Shown one piece after another: positions 12,480-24,150 of a stretch of 64,000 nt of DNA. Each line of letters begins with the position of its first letter. Position 1 is the first letter of the stretch. The translations under genes and the position numbers were made by a program. Source of the DNA: Thalassia testudinum (taxonomy: Eukaryota > Streptophyta > Magnoliopsida > Alismatales > Hydrocharitaceae). The notes below the pieces were generated by a model that did not search any database, had not been told where the DNA came from, and saw nothing but the letters and a program-made list of their open reading frames with translations. The stretch is taken from assembly GCA_037157565.1 (NCBI GenBank), contig JAZHRO010000036.1, positions 133,494,001-133,558,000 on the forward strand. The letters are read 5' to 3'.

Positions 12480-13326
12480 TCGTCTCTCGGTCTGTCTGAT
12501 TTTCGGGTATCTGTGGGCTCGATTTGTGCAATTTTTTGTGTGTATCGCCTTGGGTGGCGTGTAATTCTTCCTTTTGCTGAGTTTGGAATCCTCTAATGTT
12601 TTCCCTGGCTTATGAGCACTGTAATAAGAAACAACTAGATTATGTTAAAAGAATTAAGAATTAACAATTACATGTACCTCTGTAGTTGCATGCATGAAAA
12701 GGACTCGGATTTATGTGAAACGAGTTTCATCATAATTGTAATTGGTAAATAGCATGGAAGCTCTATTGTAATGTGAAAATTTTCTGTAAATTGGTAATAT
12801 TAAAGGTGATATAAATACCTATCCATCCTAGGCTTAAGGATGTGGAATGGTTAAATAAGACTGGATTTAACCAGGACAAAAGATACAATTATTTGGAAAC
12901 AATTTGATATGACAGATTTGTTGGGAGCTAAAAGAATTAGATACTTGGTTTTAACCCTGCTACTCGTCGAATTTTGGTTGTAGCTTTGGTCTTTCAGACT
13001 GGTTTCAGGGCCTGGTTTAGAGAGTTGCTAGCCTCCTTACGACTCTTTGGTTAGACTTAGCGGCCAACTGAGACAGTGGATTGCAGGGCTCGAGGTTTGG
13101 AGTGGTTCTTCACGGTTGGTGGGTGGCTCATTGACTTTCTGTGGTTCAACGTATACAACGCTTATACGTGTTCACGCTACACGATGCAGCAACCACACCT
13201 TTCGGCAATGACCCCAGGGTGATGGAGTATGGCAACTCGATGGGTATAACCAGTTCTCTCAGCCAAGAGGGTGGCTTATATCGGTCTTGCACTGTAGGAA
13301 GTTACACAAGATCGTCTCATGCCTGA
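12480..13326 (+). mobile_element. LTR 'G', distal part
   Basis: 13130-13326 aligns with the minus strand of LTRs K and M: 'caatgaccccaggg(t)g', then 'gatgggt', then 'gagggtggcttatatcg', then 'gaagttacacaa(g/a)atcgtctc(a/g)tgcc'. It breaks off at about 13326, just before LTR fragment F. The 61-codon open frame at 13141 is LTR sequence. Confidence 0.5.
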
Positions 13327-13359
13327 GTGTTGGGTACTCCTCCGTTGAGTCTTAGGAAA

Positions 13360-13915
13360 TGTGCGTTGTAGTACAATCAACAAAAACGTTATAGCATTTA
13401 AAATTTATAAAGTGCTCGAAAACTAGGAATGAGTCCGAGGTCGTTTGCAGGGAGTAAATGTGGAATTCATGCACTAATCACAATATAGAAATAATGAGCA
13501 CAAAGATAAAAATATGCAAAGAATAATAATCTACTCAAAATAATATTCAATAATAAACCAATGTATCCCAAGAAATTGCTATTGTAAAAAGAAGAGAGAA
13601 ACACTAAAAAGGGTGATTTAGATCACCACTTAATCCCTTAAATGAAGTACTTATCAAAGCATTCAATATCTCAACAGTGGTTTCAACCACTTAACTCTCA
13701 AGTACCATCTCATCCAAATGTTAGATTCAAGCTTAAATATCTCAGCCCATCTCAAAAGGGTTTCTACCTTCAGTTTTTGACACCCTCCCCATCGTGTGTT
13801 AAGAAAAGAGCAGAGAGAAAAGGATTGCTCTATGGCAAGAAGATTAGAAGAAGACTTTCTCCTTATTACTCTCATTCTAAGGAAGGTGAGAACACCCTTG
13901 GAAGAACCTAACTCG
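13360..13915 (-). mobile_element. LTR fragment 'F', Athila/Tat-like 3' part
   Basis: On the minus strand this matches the distal part of LTRs A and B: 'tggttgaaaccactgttg', 'ggtgatctaaatcaccc', and the block around 'gacctcggactcat'. It ends at 13360 with ...CAACGCACA. The upstream part of the LTR is missing, probably cut by fragment J. Confidence 0.5.
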
Positions 13916-14653
13916 TGGGTTCTTGTTCTGCATTCAATATGAACCCAGATATGTCCCTATACTCAATGAATATGAATGTATTAAGAAGAATAGAGATGCA
14001 GGTATAAATATTTGTTTATGTCCATCATGTTTCCACACATATGTACTATTTCGTGGGGTTTTATTCTTGTAATCATCAGATCAAATGCATGTTAGATTTC
14101 ACCTTTTGTATTCTAGAATACTCAGAAATATTTCCGTAACCGTCAACAAGTACCGGTATTAAAGTTTAATACTGGTACACGTGAATCCTAGGTAAGGTAT
14201 TGGGCTTCAGGTCTTCAGGACCTGTAGCTTACAAAAACCAGTACTGGTTACCAGTATCATTACACATTTGCTACAGGCAATTTGCCAGCACTCAACAAGT
14301 ACCGGTACTCTTCACAAGTACCGGTACTCGTTGAGACCAGTCGGGTCCTAGAGAGTTACCAGTGCTCATTCAATACCGGTACTTAGCATGAGTACCGGTA
14401 CATAATAAGTATTGGACGAGTACTCATTTGGACTTGTGTTCCAAACAGTAACACATGAATACTGGTACTTGGCACCAGTACCGGTACCCTTGCAATATAG
14501 AACCTACAACAGTATGTAATGAGTATCGGTACTGGTATACCAGTACCAGTACCCAGTCAACGTAAAGTCCAACTGAGATCAGATACAAGTCTATCTTAAG
14601 TTAGAGGTGGGACAATTTAAGTTAAGTCCCTAAGGGTTTGAGGAATTATCCCA
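13916..14653 (+). mobile_element. LTR fragment 'J' with AGTACCGGTACT palindromes (copia LTR family)
   Basis: It carries many copies of the palindrome AGTACCGGTACT and variants (about 14150-14545). Its end, read on the minus strand (TGGGATAATTCC...TCTAACTTAAGATAGAC), resembles the copia 5' LTR end at 42522 onward (TGGGGTTAATCC...TCTAACTTAGGATGGAC). It is therefore a copy in opposite orientation to the copia element, ending ATTATCCCA at 14653. The 5' border is uncertain. Confidence 0.45.
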
Positions 14654-14666
14654 TCACTTATCACTT

Positions 14667-15120
14667 ATGGATTTGATGCTCCTCCAAAGGACTACCATGA
14701 AGAGGGGGAGGGTAATATTAATATTTTGGCATGTGATAACTCTCCTTTCTCTATTAGGGTTTTTTTCATTTTTTTGGTCCTTAGATGGGAAACAAGAGAA
14801 AATCCATACTTGGTGGCTGCGAGTGAAGGTTAGGAGATCTTCTACTGCTAAGGGGAAGGAGGTCCAGGTGGATTATACCCCTGGATGCTCTAATCCCAAA
14901 CACCCCCCCCCCCCCCCCCTGAATAAATTCTTCAAAACCTTCTTCCCTTGATTTTGATAAGCATTTTTGTCTTTCTAAAGTGCTTCATGAATCTTCTTTG
15001 GATTTTCAAAAGGAAATGTGCCCTAATTTTGTTTCATCTGGTAAGATAAAAAAACTTTCTGGTGTGTCTTCTAACATAGATTCGGAGTTTCAAACTCTTC
15101 TCATTCTCCATACGGATAAT
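14667..15120 (+). pseudogene. LINE ORF1 (gag-like) remnant
   Basis: The frame holds a WWLRVKVRRSSTAKGKE-like motif (about 14810-14865), resembling the PWLxVKxRR segment at the end of plant LINE ORF1 proteins. A run of 17 C (14903-14919) breaks it. Assignment rests mainly on position: a LINE endonuclease on the same strand follows about 3 kb on. No zinc knuckle is seen. Confidence 0.35.
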
Positions 15121-15660
15121 AATAGATAAGAGTCCTTGGTTTTAAATCAAAATATCACCTATGACAATAATGATTTTTCTTTTAAAAAGAGAGAAATTAT
15201 TTTTGATTATGAAGATATCCGATGGATAGATACTAATATTTTTGAGGTCATCTCAAGTGATGGATTTTGACATATGCAGTCTTGGGATCCCTCCCCTCTA
15301 CATTTAGAGCCTAAGGACAGTGTTTTTAATCATTTTCCAAACTTAGAACGATAATTTTGCTAAAGTTTCTAGAAAAGAAATACTCAAGTGTGGTATTTAT
15401 TTGCCCATCACAAGTCCTCTTCCCCCTCCTTGCGGAAAAAAAAAAAAAGGCCTTATGCCCCTGACCTTGACCGTCCGTACGTGATGGAGGTTCGTGAAGG
15501 GGAGGAGGATATTCGGACGAGCAAGGGTGCATTCGATGAGGACATTAAGTTCGAAGGGGGTTCTCTTGATTTGACGAATGCCCCTGCTATCTCTGAAATC
15601 CAACCTCTTGATGATTCGGGGCAAAGGAGCATGTCGGGTCGTTTCACGGGGGGTTCGGGT
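15121..15660 (+). pseudogene. Probable continuation of the LINE ORF1 region
   Basis: Open frames here (for example 15388-15696, acidic, ending in a Gly/Ser/Arg-rich stretch) have no recognisable domain. They lie on the strand and in the place expected between LINE ORF1 and endonuclease, so I treat them as LINE-derived with low confidence. Confidence 0.25.
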
Positions 15661-17840
15661 AGAGCTGTCAAAAATAAATCAAATCTTCTAATCTAATTAT
15701 TTTCGACTCCAATAATCAACTCGAACTCGTTTTAAACATGTTTCAACTCATTTGATCGAGTTCAAGTTAAATCCCACAAATCCGTTAATAGGATCATTTT
15801 TGTGGATTAAATTAAAGATTAAATATATTATTATTAAAATAAAAGATTAATTCAAAATATATATGATATTGATAAAATTATATAAATCATGCTACCCTCT
15901 TAAATTTCTCCACCTATTCAATTTGGGAGTCACCACCTTTCTCCTTCATTTTTTGATATCTTGGTGAGACACAGATGGGGAGGTTTGCACCTATTTGATC
16001 ATCTCTCTCTCTCTCTCTCCCTCTCCTCCTTTAGGGAGATTTCTCTCTTCTCCTGAAAGACTGCATACCATCGACCTCCACATTATTATTCTTCATTGAC
16101 CTCGACCTCCAACAATCTTGCACCGTGCCATTGACATCACTATTGCGTGCCAACCACCACCACATCTCGCCCATGTCCTCGACATTTTCATCACCACGGT
16201 CAGTGGTGATAGCACCGACATCAACAACCATGACGACTCGTCATCGAGTGCATTCACCCTAACGACTCCGCCACCATGAGCCATCCACGTCCTTGGCCTC
16301 TCTCCAACGTTCCCATTACCGTGAGTCCCTCTACCACAACTCCGACGATGACACCACCATGCTTCGCTCGACTTCTCCGCCATCATGAATTCTTCTCAGG
16401 ACTGCACCTCCTCCACCCTCAGCCCTCCAGCGCACACCACCACCGTGCCACCTCTGCTTGTGATGACAGTAGCAGCCACCACTACCATCGCCATCATGAA
16501 AGTGCCGACCACTCCTTCACTGGCAACTTCCCTAGGGCTCATCTCCTTCCTCCAGCGCACCAACACGGAGCATGCCTCCTCAACAGGACCCCAATTGCAC
16601 CGGCACCCTCCATGCATAGCAGGCGCCACCTACAGCTGACCTCACTCCTTTCCAAGCGCACGTCAACACCCTTGTCAGCGTGCCCTCGGCAGGACCTACA
16701 GGCCCACACTCCTCCCATGCCTAGCAGCTGTGTGCATGGCCATCTTCACCCCTTGCGACCATGGCCGCCTTCTTCGTCTTCGGCCTGTGGCTCAAGAAGA
16801 AACCCATCACCCATTGTCACCTCCTACACGCAGCCACCACCATGGGCCGCGATCCTTCGCACTGTCGACGCCATCGACCTCGCTTTGAGCCTTTGACCAC
16901 CCTCAGCCATGCGTAGCGACGCCAGCAGTTGCTGTTCATCGTCGGTAGTCCTCCTCACCGGCGAGCTTCATCTCCTCCGATCGGCCACCACCGGCCGCCG
17001 TCTCTCGTACCATTACTGCCCATGCGTAGGTCTTGCTACTGGCAACCTCCACCAAGCTCCGCGCCTCCAGCCGATCCCTCCACGCGTGAGTGCAAGGGGA
17101 CTCACTTCCCCTGTTTTGCTACAGGACAGAGCCAATTTGTATTTACATTGCTTGCCAAATTCTATTTTTATTTTAATATTGAATATATTGAGTGAAGATT
17201 GCGTACGTGCCCCTCTCCTCTCTATTTCACATCGGTTGTCGTTAAAGTTATTCTCTCTCTCATAAGATGCTTCAATATATCTACGAGTGTATTATGCATC
17301 TTAATAGCCTTGCATAAGGTACTTGAATAATGCACTGAAAGTATTTCCAGGTTTATTAGTCTGTTCCTCCCAATGGATACAATATCCTAATACTTCGTTG
17401 TTAGTTTTTACTGATAAATCTTTTTGCTTGAGATTTTTCCACCATACGATTCGTACTACGACGACATATTTTTTTGATGTATTTTTCAGATATCATCTTT
17501 CAAGCAAAAAACTCTTGATCACCCGCCTAACCCGTTTAATTTAACCCATTACCCATTTTTAACCTATTTAATTTAACATGTTTAAGTTATTAACCTGCCT
17601 ACCCACCTAACCTGATTAACCCATTTATTTAAACAGGCCATGTTGCATTTTGATAGGTTTAAGTGGGCCAAGTTCGGGTTAGGACATCTAAACTCGTTTA
17701 ATAAACAAGTTAGACTTGACCCGACCCGTTTATAAACGAGTATGGCCGTAATGGGTTGGGTCCAACTTGACCTGGCCTGTTTGATAGGCTTAGGTTTGGG
17801 TAGGATGACTAGAAATCGATCTAAATCTCTTTCACTAACT
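15661..17840. mobile_element. Unclassified insertion between LINE parts, perhaps a hAT-like non-autonomous element
   Basis: It separates LINE ORF1-like and endonuclease sequence. Both ends are AT-rich, and the right end (17510-17800) is packed with AACCCG/ACCCGAC-type subterminal motifs and ends near GGATGACTAG; the left starts TAGAGCTGTCAAAA. Such motifs occur in plant hAT elements, but I cannot show matching inverted ends or an 8-bp duplication. The centre (16030-17110) is GC-rich, with Pro/Ser/His-rich open frames of up to 206 codons that look compositional. Confidence 0.25.
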
Positions 17841-17841
17841 C

Positions 17842-18390
17842 TTTCTTGATGCATAGTCTCTTTTGGAATTGTAGGGGTATTCTTAATTCCCCTACTTTAA
17901 ATCATCTTAAATCTTTGACCCCCGATTTTAGCTATAATTTGATCTTCCTTTTTGGAACCTTTTTTCGATCCCTTACAAGCTTCAATGATCAGGGACACTA
18001 TTTCTTATGAGCATTCCCTCACCAATGACACTTGCCATCAAATTTGGTACTTTTGGCATACCCGATCTCCATCTCCTTTCTTGATGCATCTTCTCAGTCT
18101 CTTACTATCAATAGTGTCTTTGATCAAAGAAACATTGTCCTTTCTAGGATTTATGCTTCCTATGACTTTGATTGGTGTTAGGAACTTGAGTCTTATTTGA
18201 CCACCTTCTCCACTATTTCTCATCCTTAGCTGCTTGGTGGAAACTTCAATTGCATCCTTCTCCCCTCTCAGAAGATGGGGGTTCTCTGTTTAGGGAAACT
18301 CATGCCACTTATTTTTGTGATTTTATTGATTGGCTTACTCTTATTGATCTTTCTATGGGGGGTAGCTAGTTGTCTTGGTGCTGATGAACC
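17842..18390 (+). pseudogene. LINE endonuclease domain, N-terminal part
   Basis: The frame reads LFWNCRGILNSPTLNHLKSL, the WNxRG start of an apurinic-type LINE endonuclease. Near 18235-18350 it gives a GGNFNCI...FIDWLTLIDLSMGGS series, matching the GDFN and LIDL..G.FTW blocks of the family. Stops and frameshifts are present. It ends at about 18390, where the copia 3' LTR begins; the C-terminal part of the same domain resumes at 43881. Confidence 0.6.
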
Positions 18391-19673
18391 AGTAAACGTA
18401 TCACTTATTTTGAGTATCGGTATTGATGAATGTGTACTAGTGTCCTTGACGTACAGGATCAGACCCCATATCCAAGTTGTATTGGTACTGATGCCAAGTA
18501 TCGGTACTTATGGCTTATAGTTTCAGGATCCTTATTTAGTTGTACATTTGTCCAGTACTCAAGGTATATTGGTACTTATGACCAGTACTGGTACCTGTGA
18601 CATATTGGTATTACTCCAAAACCTCATCGATCTCAACGAGTATAGATACTCACGATAAGTACCGGTACTTGTTGAGTACTATCCCTTAACCTGAAGCCAA
18701 CATGTACTTGTACATATGATTAGTACCATTACTAGTGACATACAGGGTTTAGACACTTCAGCACCTTAACCAAATCTGTGCTGTATGAGTATCGGTACTT
18801 ATGATGGGTACTGGTATACATAAGTCACAGATCATGGGTGTCAGAAGTTTGAAACCTAACCTGTGACTCACATGTATTGGAATTCATGCTAAGTACTGAT
18901 ACTAGTAAGCCATAGTCTCAGTCCTTAAGATCTAGAGCCACAACTGTAACGCACATGTATGGGTACTCATGATGAGTACCAGTACTCGTGTCAGTTATGA
19001 AATTAGATCTGGGTTTTCAAGAAGATGAAATGTATATTCAAAATCCTAGTTTATGTTGATCCTAAGTTTTGCTAATGGATCCAACAAAGAAGAATACAAA
19101 TATATAAGTTGTGATGAAAGGCAAACTACATATACATGTTTCATATTTACACAAATAATCATAGAATATATATATGTATATGCACAAACAAATGACATGT
19201 AGGAGTACCTGTGTTCATTCTAACTGATGGAGATGAGGGTTGCAGATTATGAGGTTGATCTTCCACAAGATCCTTCTTTTTAGCAAAGCCAAAGTCCTCA
19301 AGGAGAAGATCTCTCCCAGTTGTCCACCTTCTGGCTCTTTGTCACTTAGTCACGATGGGAATGACTATAGTGGATTAAGGAAAAGAATAGGTCTCGTAGG
19401 GACCACAACCTCCCACTTGGAGGTAATTAACCACACTAATTGCTATGGGTGATTTGTGTTTCTGCCCATCAAGGAAATGCAAATCACCACTAGGTCATTG
19501 CACATTTATTTTCAAAACCACACTAACCATTTGCATTTTATGCTCATATCATTAATAATAATAGCCTTAATTGATTACTTTAAGTTATGGGCACTAAAAA
19601 TGACAGTCCATATTATTTGATTATATCTATATATATACATATACAAGTCCATGTATTAGATTTTAATTCAACA
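18391..19673 (-). repeat. Copia 3' LTR (truncated at its distal end)
   Basis: It aligns over about 1.25 kb with 42630-43880 in the same orientation, including the AGTACCGGTACT palindromes and the '(ta)n' stretch near 19160-19190. On the minus strand it starts TGTTGAATTAAAA at 19673. The last approximately 110 bp of the other LTR (42522-42630) has no counterpart here, and LINE sequence follows directly, so LTR and target were trimmed. Confidence 0.7.
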
Positions 19674-19690
19674 ATCTCCTACTTGGCCTG
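19674..19690 (-). other. Copia polypurine tract
   Basis: On the minus strand CCAAGTAGGAGAT directly precedes the LTR start TGTTGAATT, like the usual copia junction CAAGTGGGAGATTGTTGG. This fixes the LTR as the 3' copy. Confidence 0.65.
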
Positions 19691-19792
19691 TATGTGTAAC
19701 TTGTTAATTAAATAACACACAAAATTGAATTTGAGCAAAACTTTGTTGTCATAACTGTAATGTATATTTATAAAATGATCTGATCTACCAAT

Positions 19793-21313
19793 TGATGATA
19801 ACGTCATCATCAGCCATATCTAGCTTTAGTTAGTAATATTCCATTAATAAATGCTCATACAAAATCGTCAAAGAGCCATAATTCATTGCAAATCCATTTT
19901 GAGAGAAATGCATTAAAACAGAAGTAAAACTGCAGTTTTAACAGAATATCCTAAATGCAGAAAAATCACGAGTTTCTCAGGGGGTTTATTAAAGGTAAAA
20001 TGGCCATAAATGTCTAATAAGTGGGTTTATGCAGACAAAAATGAGTTTTCATGCGTTTTGAGAATTAATGGAATTTGAAATCCTAAAAATAGATCTGCTT
20101 AATTAACTGAGATTCTGGTCTGGATAAAATTCACCTAAATCTTCCTAAAATTATATAAAAATATTCTTTAAGATTTGGTACCTTTGATTTGACCATTGGA
20201 ACCTAATTTGACCTAAAATAGAGTCTCTGACAGATAGTTGCCCTAATTTGGGTTTCTATATAATTTACCCAATCAAACTCTGTAAAAAGGTAAATCTGAC
20301 TTCACCATCAGATTCCTTGAGTCTAAATTAAGTTAGTACCAAAATTTGGGCCCAATCAAAGATTATCTTGACCTAGTTTGCATTGTAATCCTATTCTGTC
20401 TCTTGTTCTTACAAAGTGCCCCTCGACTTTTGAAATCTTTTCAAAAACCCCCATAACTTTATCATATTCTTCACAAATAGGTCCATTCCACCTTCAAGCT
20501 CCTAAACCCAACTCTGGCGATCTTCAATCAAGGAGTTCTCCCTGATTTCTCGCCCAATCTATTCCAAATTTAGAAGGGAGACTCTTAAGAGATTTCCCTA
20601 CAATTTGAGCCACATCTTAGGCTCTAATTCCTATTCAAAATCTAATGTGAATCATTTGAAGGGGTGGGCCTCCTATTTTATGAAGCTTCGAAGCTTCCAA
20701 GCTTGGTCTCCAAGCTTGGAAACCTCTCATGAAGCCTATTTAAGGACCCAGGTCGCAAGGCCGTGCTCCTTAGCAAGGTTTGGGGCCAAAAACCTCTTCT
20801 AAACCCTACCTCCGGCCTCTCTCCGACCAAGCATTGGTGGTCCTCAAACCCTTTTATCCTATAGGTAGCCAAGGGCCAAATTGGCTTTCCCATCCTATTC
20901 CTCATCTTCCTCTGCATCTCGCTAGTCAAAGCGAGGGCCGTCCTCTCCCTTTCCTTGCCGCCGCCCCCTCAGGAGGATTCACCTTCTTTGTTGCTGGCCT
21001 GCCAAAATTAGCATGGATCCTATCCCCTTCGACCAAGTAGACTAGGTAGTTAGGTTTCCTTAGTTTCCTAGGTTAAATCCCTTTATCCAAAAACCAAAAA
21101 ACATCCCTTGACCTCCATTCAAGCCACCTTCATCCTCCGCTCGCTACACCAGTCCATCCACCTCGCCGACACTCCTAAAAGCTCCTCCAGTTATCACCAC
21201 ACAAAACCCTCTACTATTTAAACCCCTCAACCACTCAAACCCCTTGTCGACCAACCCACTACCGTACCGCCATCTCCAAGTTCGTTCGACCTCTACGCTT
21301 CACCAATCACCAT
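19793..21313 (+). repeat. Solo LTR 'A' part 1 (Athila/Tat-like)
   Basis: It starts TGATGATAACGTCATCATC, preceded by CCAAT (19788-19792), which recurs at 32921-32925. It aligns with LTRs B, C and D through the 'ggtacctttgrtttgacca', 'ccaaaatttgggcccaatca' and 'ctatttaaacccctc' (about 21219) blocks. A Ty3/gypsy chromovirus splits it at 21313. Confidence 0.8.
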
Positions 21314-23969
21314 TGTAACGAACGCGGCTTCAAGACATCTTTTAAGACGTTTGGGAGGTGGCATAGACGTCTGACTAGACGTCTGGAACCCCTTCCAGAC
21401 GTCTGGGATTCATTTTCTGCGGCACGCGAGATTTCGTTTGCGTGCCCGCAGACCTGCGACCTCTTTTTCCCTCTCCTCCTGTGACCGCAGTCTGCGTCCT
21501 CTCTCTCTCCCTCTCCCCGCGCGGCTTTAAAAAGCCTCGCCCTCTCCCTCACTCTCATCACCTCCGCTCCTCCTTCTTCTTCTTCCAGCTAGTGCGAGCG
21601 CGAGCGAGCGGCGGCAGCGACAGCCGCGGTGAGTGCGGGAGGAGGCGCTCGGCCGTGAGGGCTCGAGCTTGCCGGGGCAGCAAGAGCCGGCCGGCGGGGG
21701 CGCAGTGGGCACGGAGCAACGTGGGAGGTCTGCTGCACCTCGAGCAGCTGGCGGACAAGGCGTGGCACGGCCGTGCGTCGCGGGCGGAGGGCGAGTAGCG
21801 CTCTGATTCTGGAAGTTTTTCCAGAATCAGATGTCTAGGTTTCCAACCAGACGACGGGGAAGACGTCTGGAGGACTGTCCAGACGTCTGAAAGGTAAATT
21901 ATTTTCGTACTTCCTCCTTTCCTTCGACCGTCCGTACTGAGAGCGAGGAATGGGTACGCACAGGTTCTAAGATTTGCCATCCAACGCGAATTAGACGTCT
22001 GGCTGCAGTGCCAGACGACGGGAAAGACTTCTAGACGTCCTGGGTGACCATCGGACGTCTGGGAACTAGGCCAGACGCCCCCGCAGGCTTATGGACGTCT
22101 GAGAGACTATAAAAAGTGAAGGTACCATCTGATCCTCATTTTAAGACGTTTGGAAGAGGTTCCAGACGTCTGATTTTGCACTGTTTCGTCATTTTCGACC
22201 CGTTTAGGGCCCGTTCGGAGTCCGTTTTCCGTGTTTCGAGTTGCGTTCTTTTCGGAATTAAATCCTCTACCCGTCTACAGTAGTTATATACTATTTTGAG
22301 AAACTTCTTATGTTTGATCCTTGTGATAGGACCCCATTCCATTGCAGTCTCGGGGGCTGCGGAGACACGCGGGATTCCCGACCACGCCCCCAGTACTCCC
22401 GTTGTAACTGGTAGAGTGGCTTTTAAGTTTATTAGCATAATCTGTTAAACTATGGAACCATAAATAGAACCTAGGACATTGCATGAATCCTAGGAATGAG
22501 AAACTAGATTGAATGATAGATCCTAGGGTGTTGCATGAATCCTAGGGCTGGAAAACTAGATTGTATGATAGATCCTAGGGTATGGCATGAATCCTAGGAT
22601 GGGAAAACTAGTGGAATATATGAATACTGCAGTCTTGGAAAAGTGGAAAGGAATAAATAGCTGCCTGTACTTTGATTTAACAGCTGCCTGTTATGAATAA
22701 ATAAACGTGATTGAGAACATGGATTGTAAGAACGTGAAACTGGAAGGTGAAACCTAGATGTTCTGAGTTAAAAGAGGTGGAACCCTACGGGGAATTAGGA
22801 GTAGAACTCCTGGAAAGAGAAAGGAATGGAACTGAGAAAGAAAGACGTGGTAGTGTGCTGTCTCTTGGGTACGTAGTACTAGGGGAAGCACCTGTTACCT
22901 GTTTAGTGCAGAGCGGAGCCAGCCGCCCCAGGGACCCGGGGTTATGTTTGGCCACTTTGTACCGACTTGCTGGCCCTCGTGTACGTAGTACCGAGGAGAG
23001 CTACTAGTGTAGGGAGAGCACTAGCTACCCCATGGGCCTTGGGGTTCTGCTAGCCTCCTACACCGACTTGTTAGGCCCACTGGGGCAAATCAGGGTAGTC
23101 AGGCGAGGGTGCACGGATTGTTGAGGGGCAAGGTCCCTGTTTGGTTACTGTGGAGGGGTTGGACCCCTGAGAGGGCTCTGCCCTATACTGGTTCCGTGTT
23201 GTGCTTTGGGCACACTTGTTAAGGGAAACGACTGACTGCATGCTAGTGCGGGTTAGCTACCCGTGCGTTTACCGCGCGTGCCGTAGTCACCGTTACTTCT
23301 GTCAGTGACCTTGGGGTGGTTGACTGAGAGTAGGATCACCACGGGGGACTCTCCCGGCCAGGAGAGCACCACGTGTTACTTCTATTGTTCGGAAAAGATT
23401 GCAATCAAGATCGTTCCCACGAGGAACATTCGAGATCAAGTGAAGGATCTGAGAAATAGATAAATTGTGAAACAATAGAAAGACGTAAATAAAGGAAGAA
23501 AGAAAATAAAATAGCTACTGTACACGTTACTGCTTCTTTAGTTTAGCTGCCACTCTACTCAGCGTTTCGCTGACGTGTTACACTCGTTACTTTTCAGGAC
23601 CAGGTGTTGAGCAGCCAGGGTCAGCGGCTGCAGAGGACGCTGGGCCGAGTAGGGTCCAGTAGAGTTACCACTGTTCTGTTGTACCCCTTTTTGTTCCACT
23701 GTAGTGAGTAGTTCTTGTTACCTCTGTACTTTTATTTGCTCGTAGTTCTTGTTATATTATAAATATTGCTTTACTGTTGTGGTGGTACATGCTGTAGTAG
23801 TTCTTTTTCTTACTGCTGTATTTTGTTACTACCAGTTATATTTCACGTTGAATGTGGTTTATTTTACTGCTCTTTTGGTTACTTCCTCGTTGGACGACTA
23901 GGTCTTGGGATTAGTCGAGTCGGTCCGGTTCTCGTGTCTCGTAGGGACTCGGGAATCGGGTCGTTACAA
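21314..23969 (+). repeat. Chromovirus 5' LTR
   Basis: 2656 bp, TG...CA. A TATA-like TTTAAAAAG (about 21526-21534) follows a GC-rich U3. The first 900 bp hold about a dozen AGACGTCT-type palindromes (for example 21365-21410 and 21855-22170). Open frames inside, of up to 140 codons, are not genes. Confidence 0.92.
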
Positions 23970-23971
23970 GA

Positions 23972-23984
23972 TGGTATCAGATCA
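23972..23984 (+). other. Chromovirus primer-binding site
   Basis: TGGTATCAGATCA lies two bases after the LTR end and matches the 3' end of initiator tRNA-Met (TGGTATCAGAGC) over its first ten bases. Confidence 0.8.
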
Positions 23985-24150
23985 AGGTCGTCTCGAGAAG
24001 TGAATCAACTGACTGGAAAATAACCAATTCACATGTCTATAACTAGAGTAGCCACCACAACATATCTTTTGACATAAGCTCTTAGACGTTTCCGTTAGGT
24101 ATCGTTCCATATTGACGTGTTCCGTTTTGTTTCGCGTCTCCTTGTAGGAG

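Noticed and set aside
14150..14545. AGTACCGGTACT cluster as a tandem satellite
   Set aside because: Spacing is irregular and the sequence between units is unique and alignable between LTR copies.
16276..16896. 206-codon Pro/Ser/His-rich open frame as a gene
   Set aside because: The composition follows a CAC/CTC-rich DNA bias, overlapping frames are similarly open, and there is no domain or splice context.
21558..21980. Ser/Arg-rich open frames in the chromovirus LTRs (also at 29025-29669)
   Set aside because: They lie in GC-rich U3/R DNA, on both strands, and are not conserved between the two LTRs.
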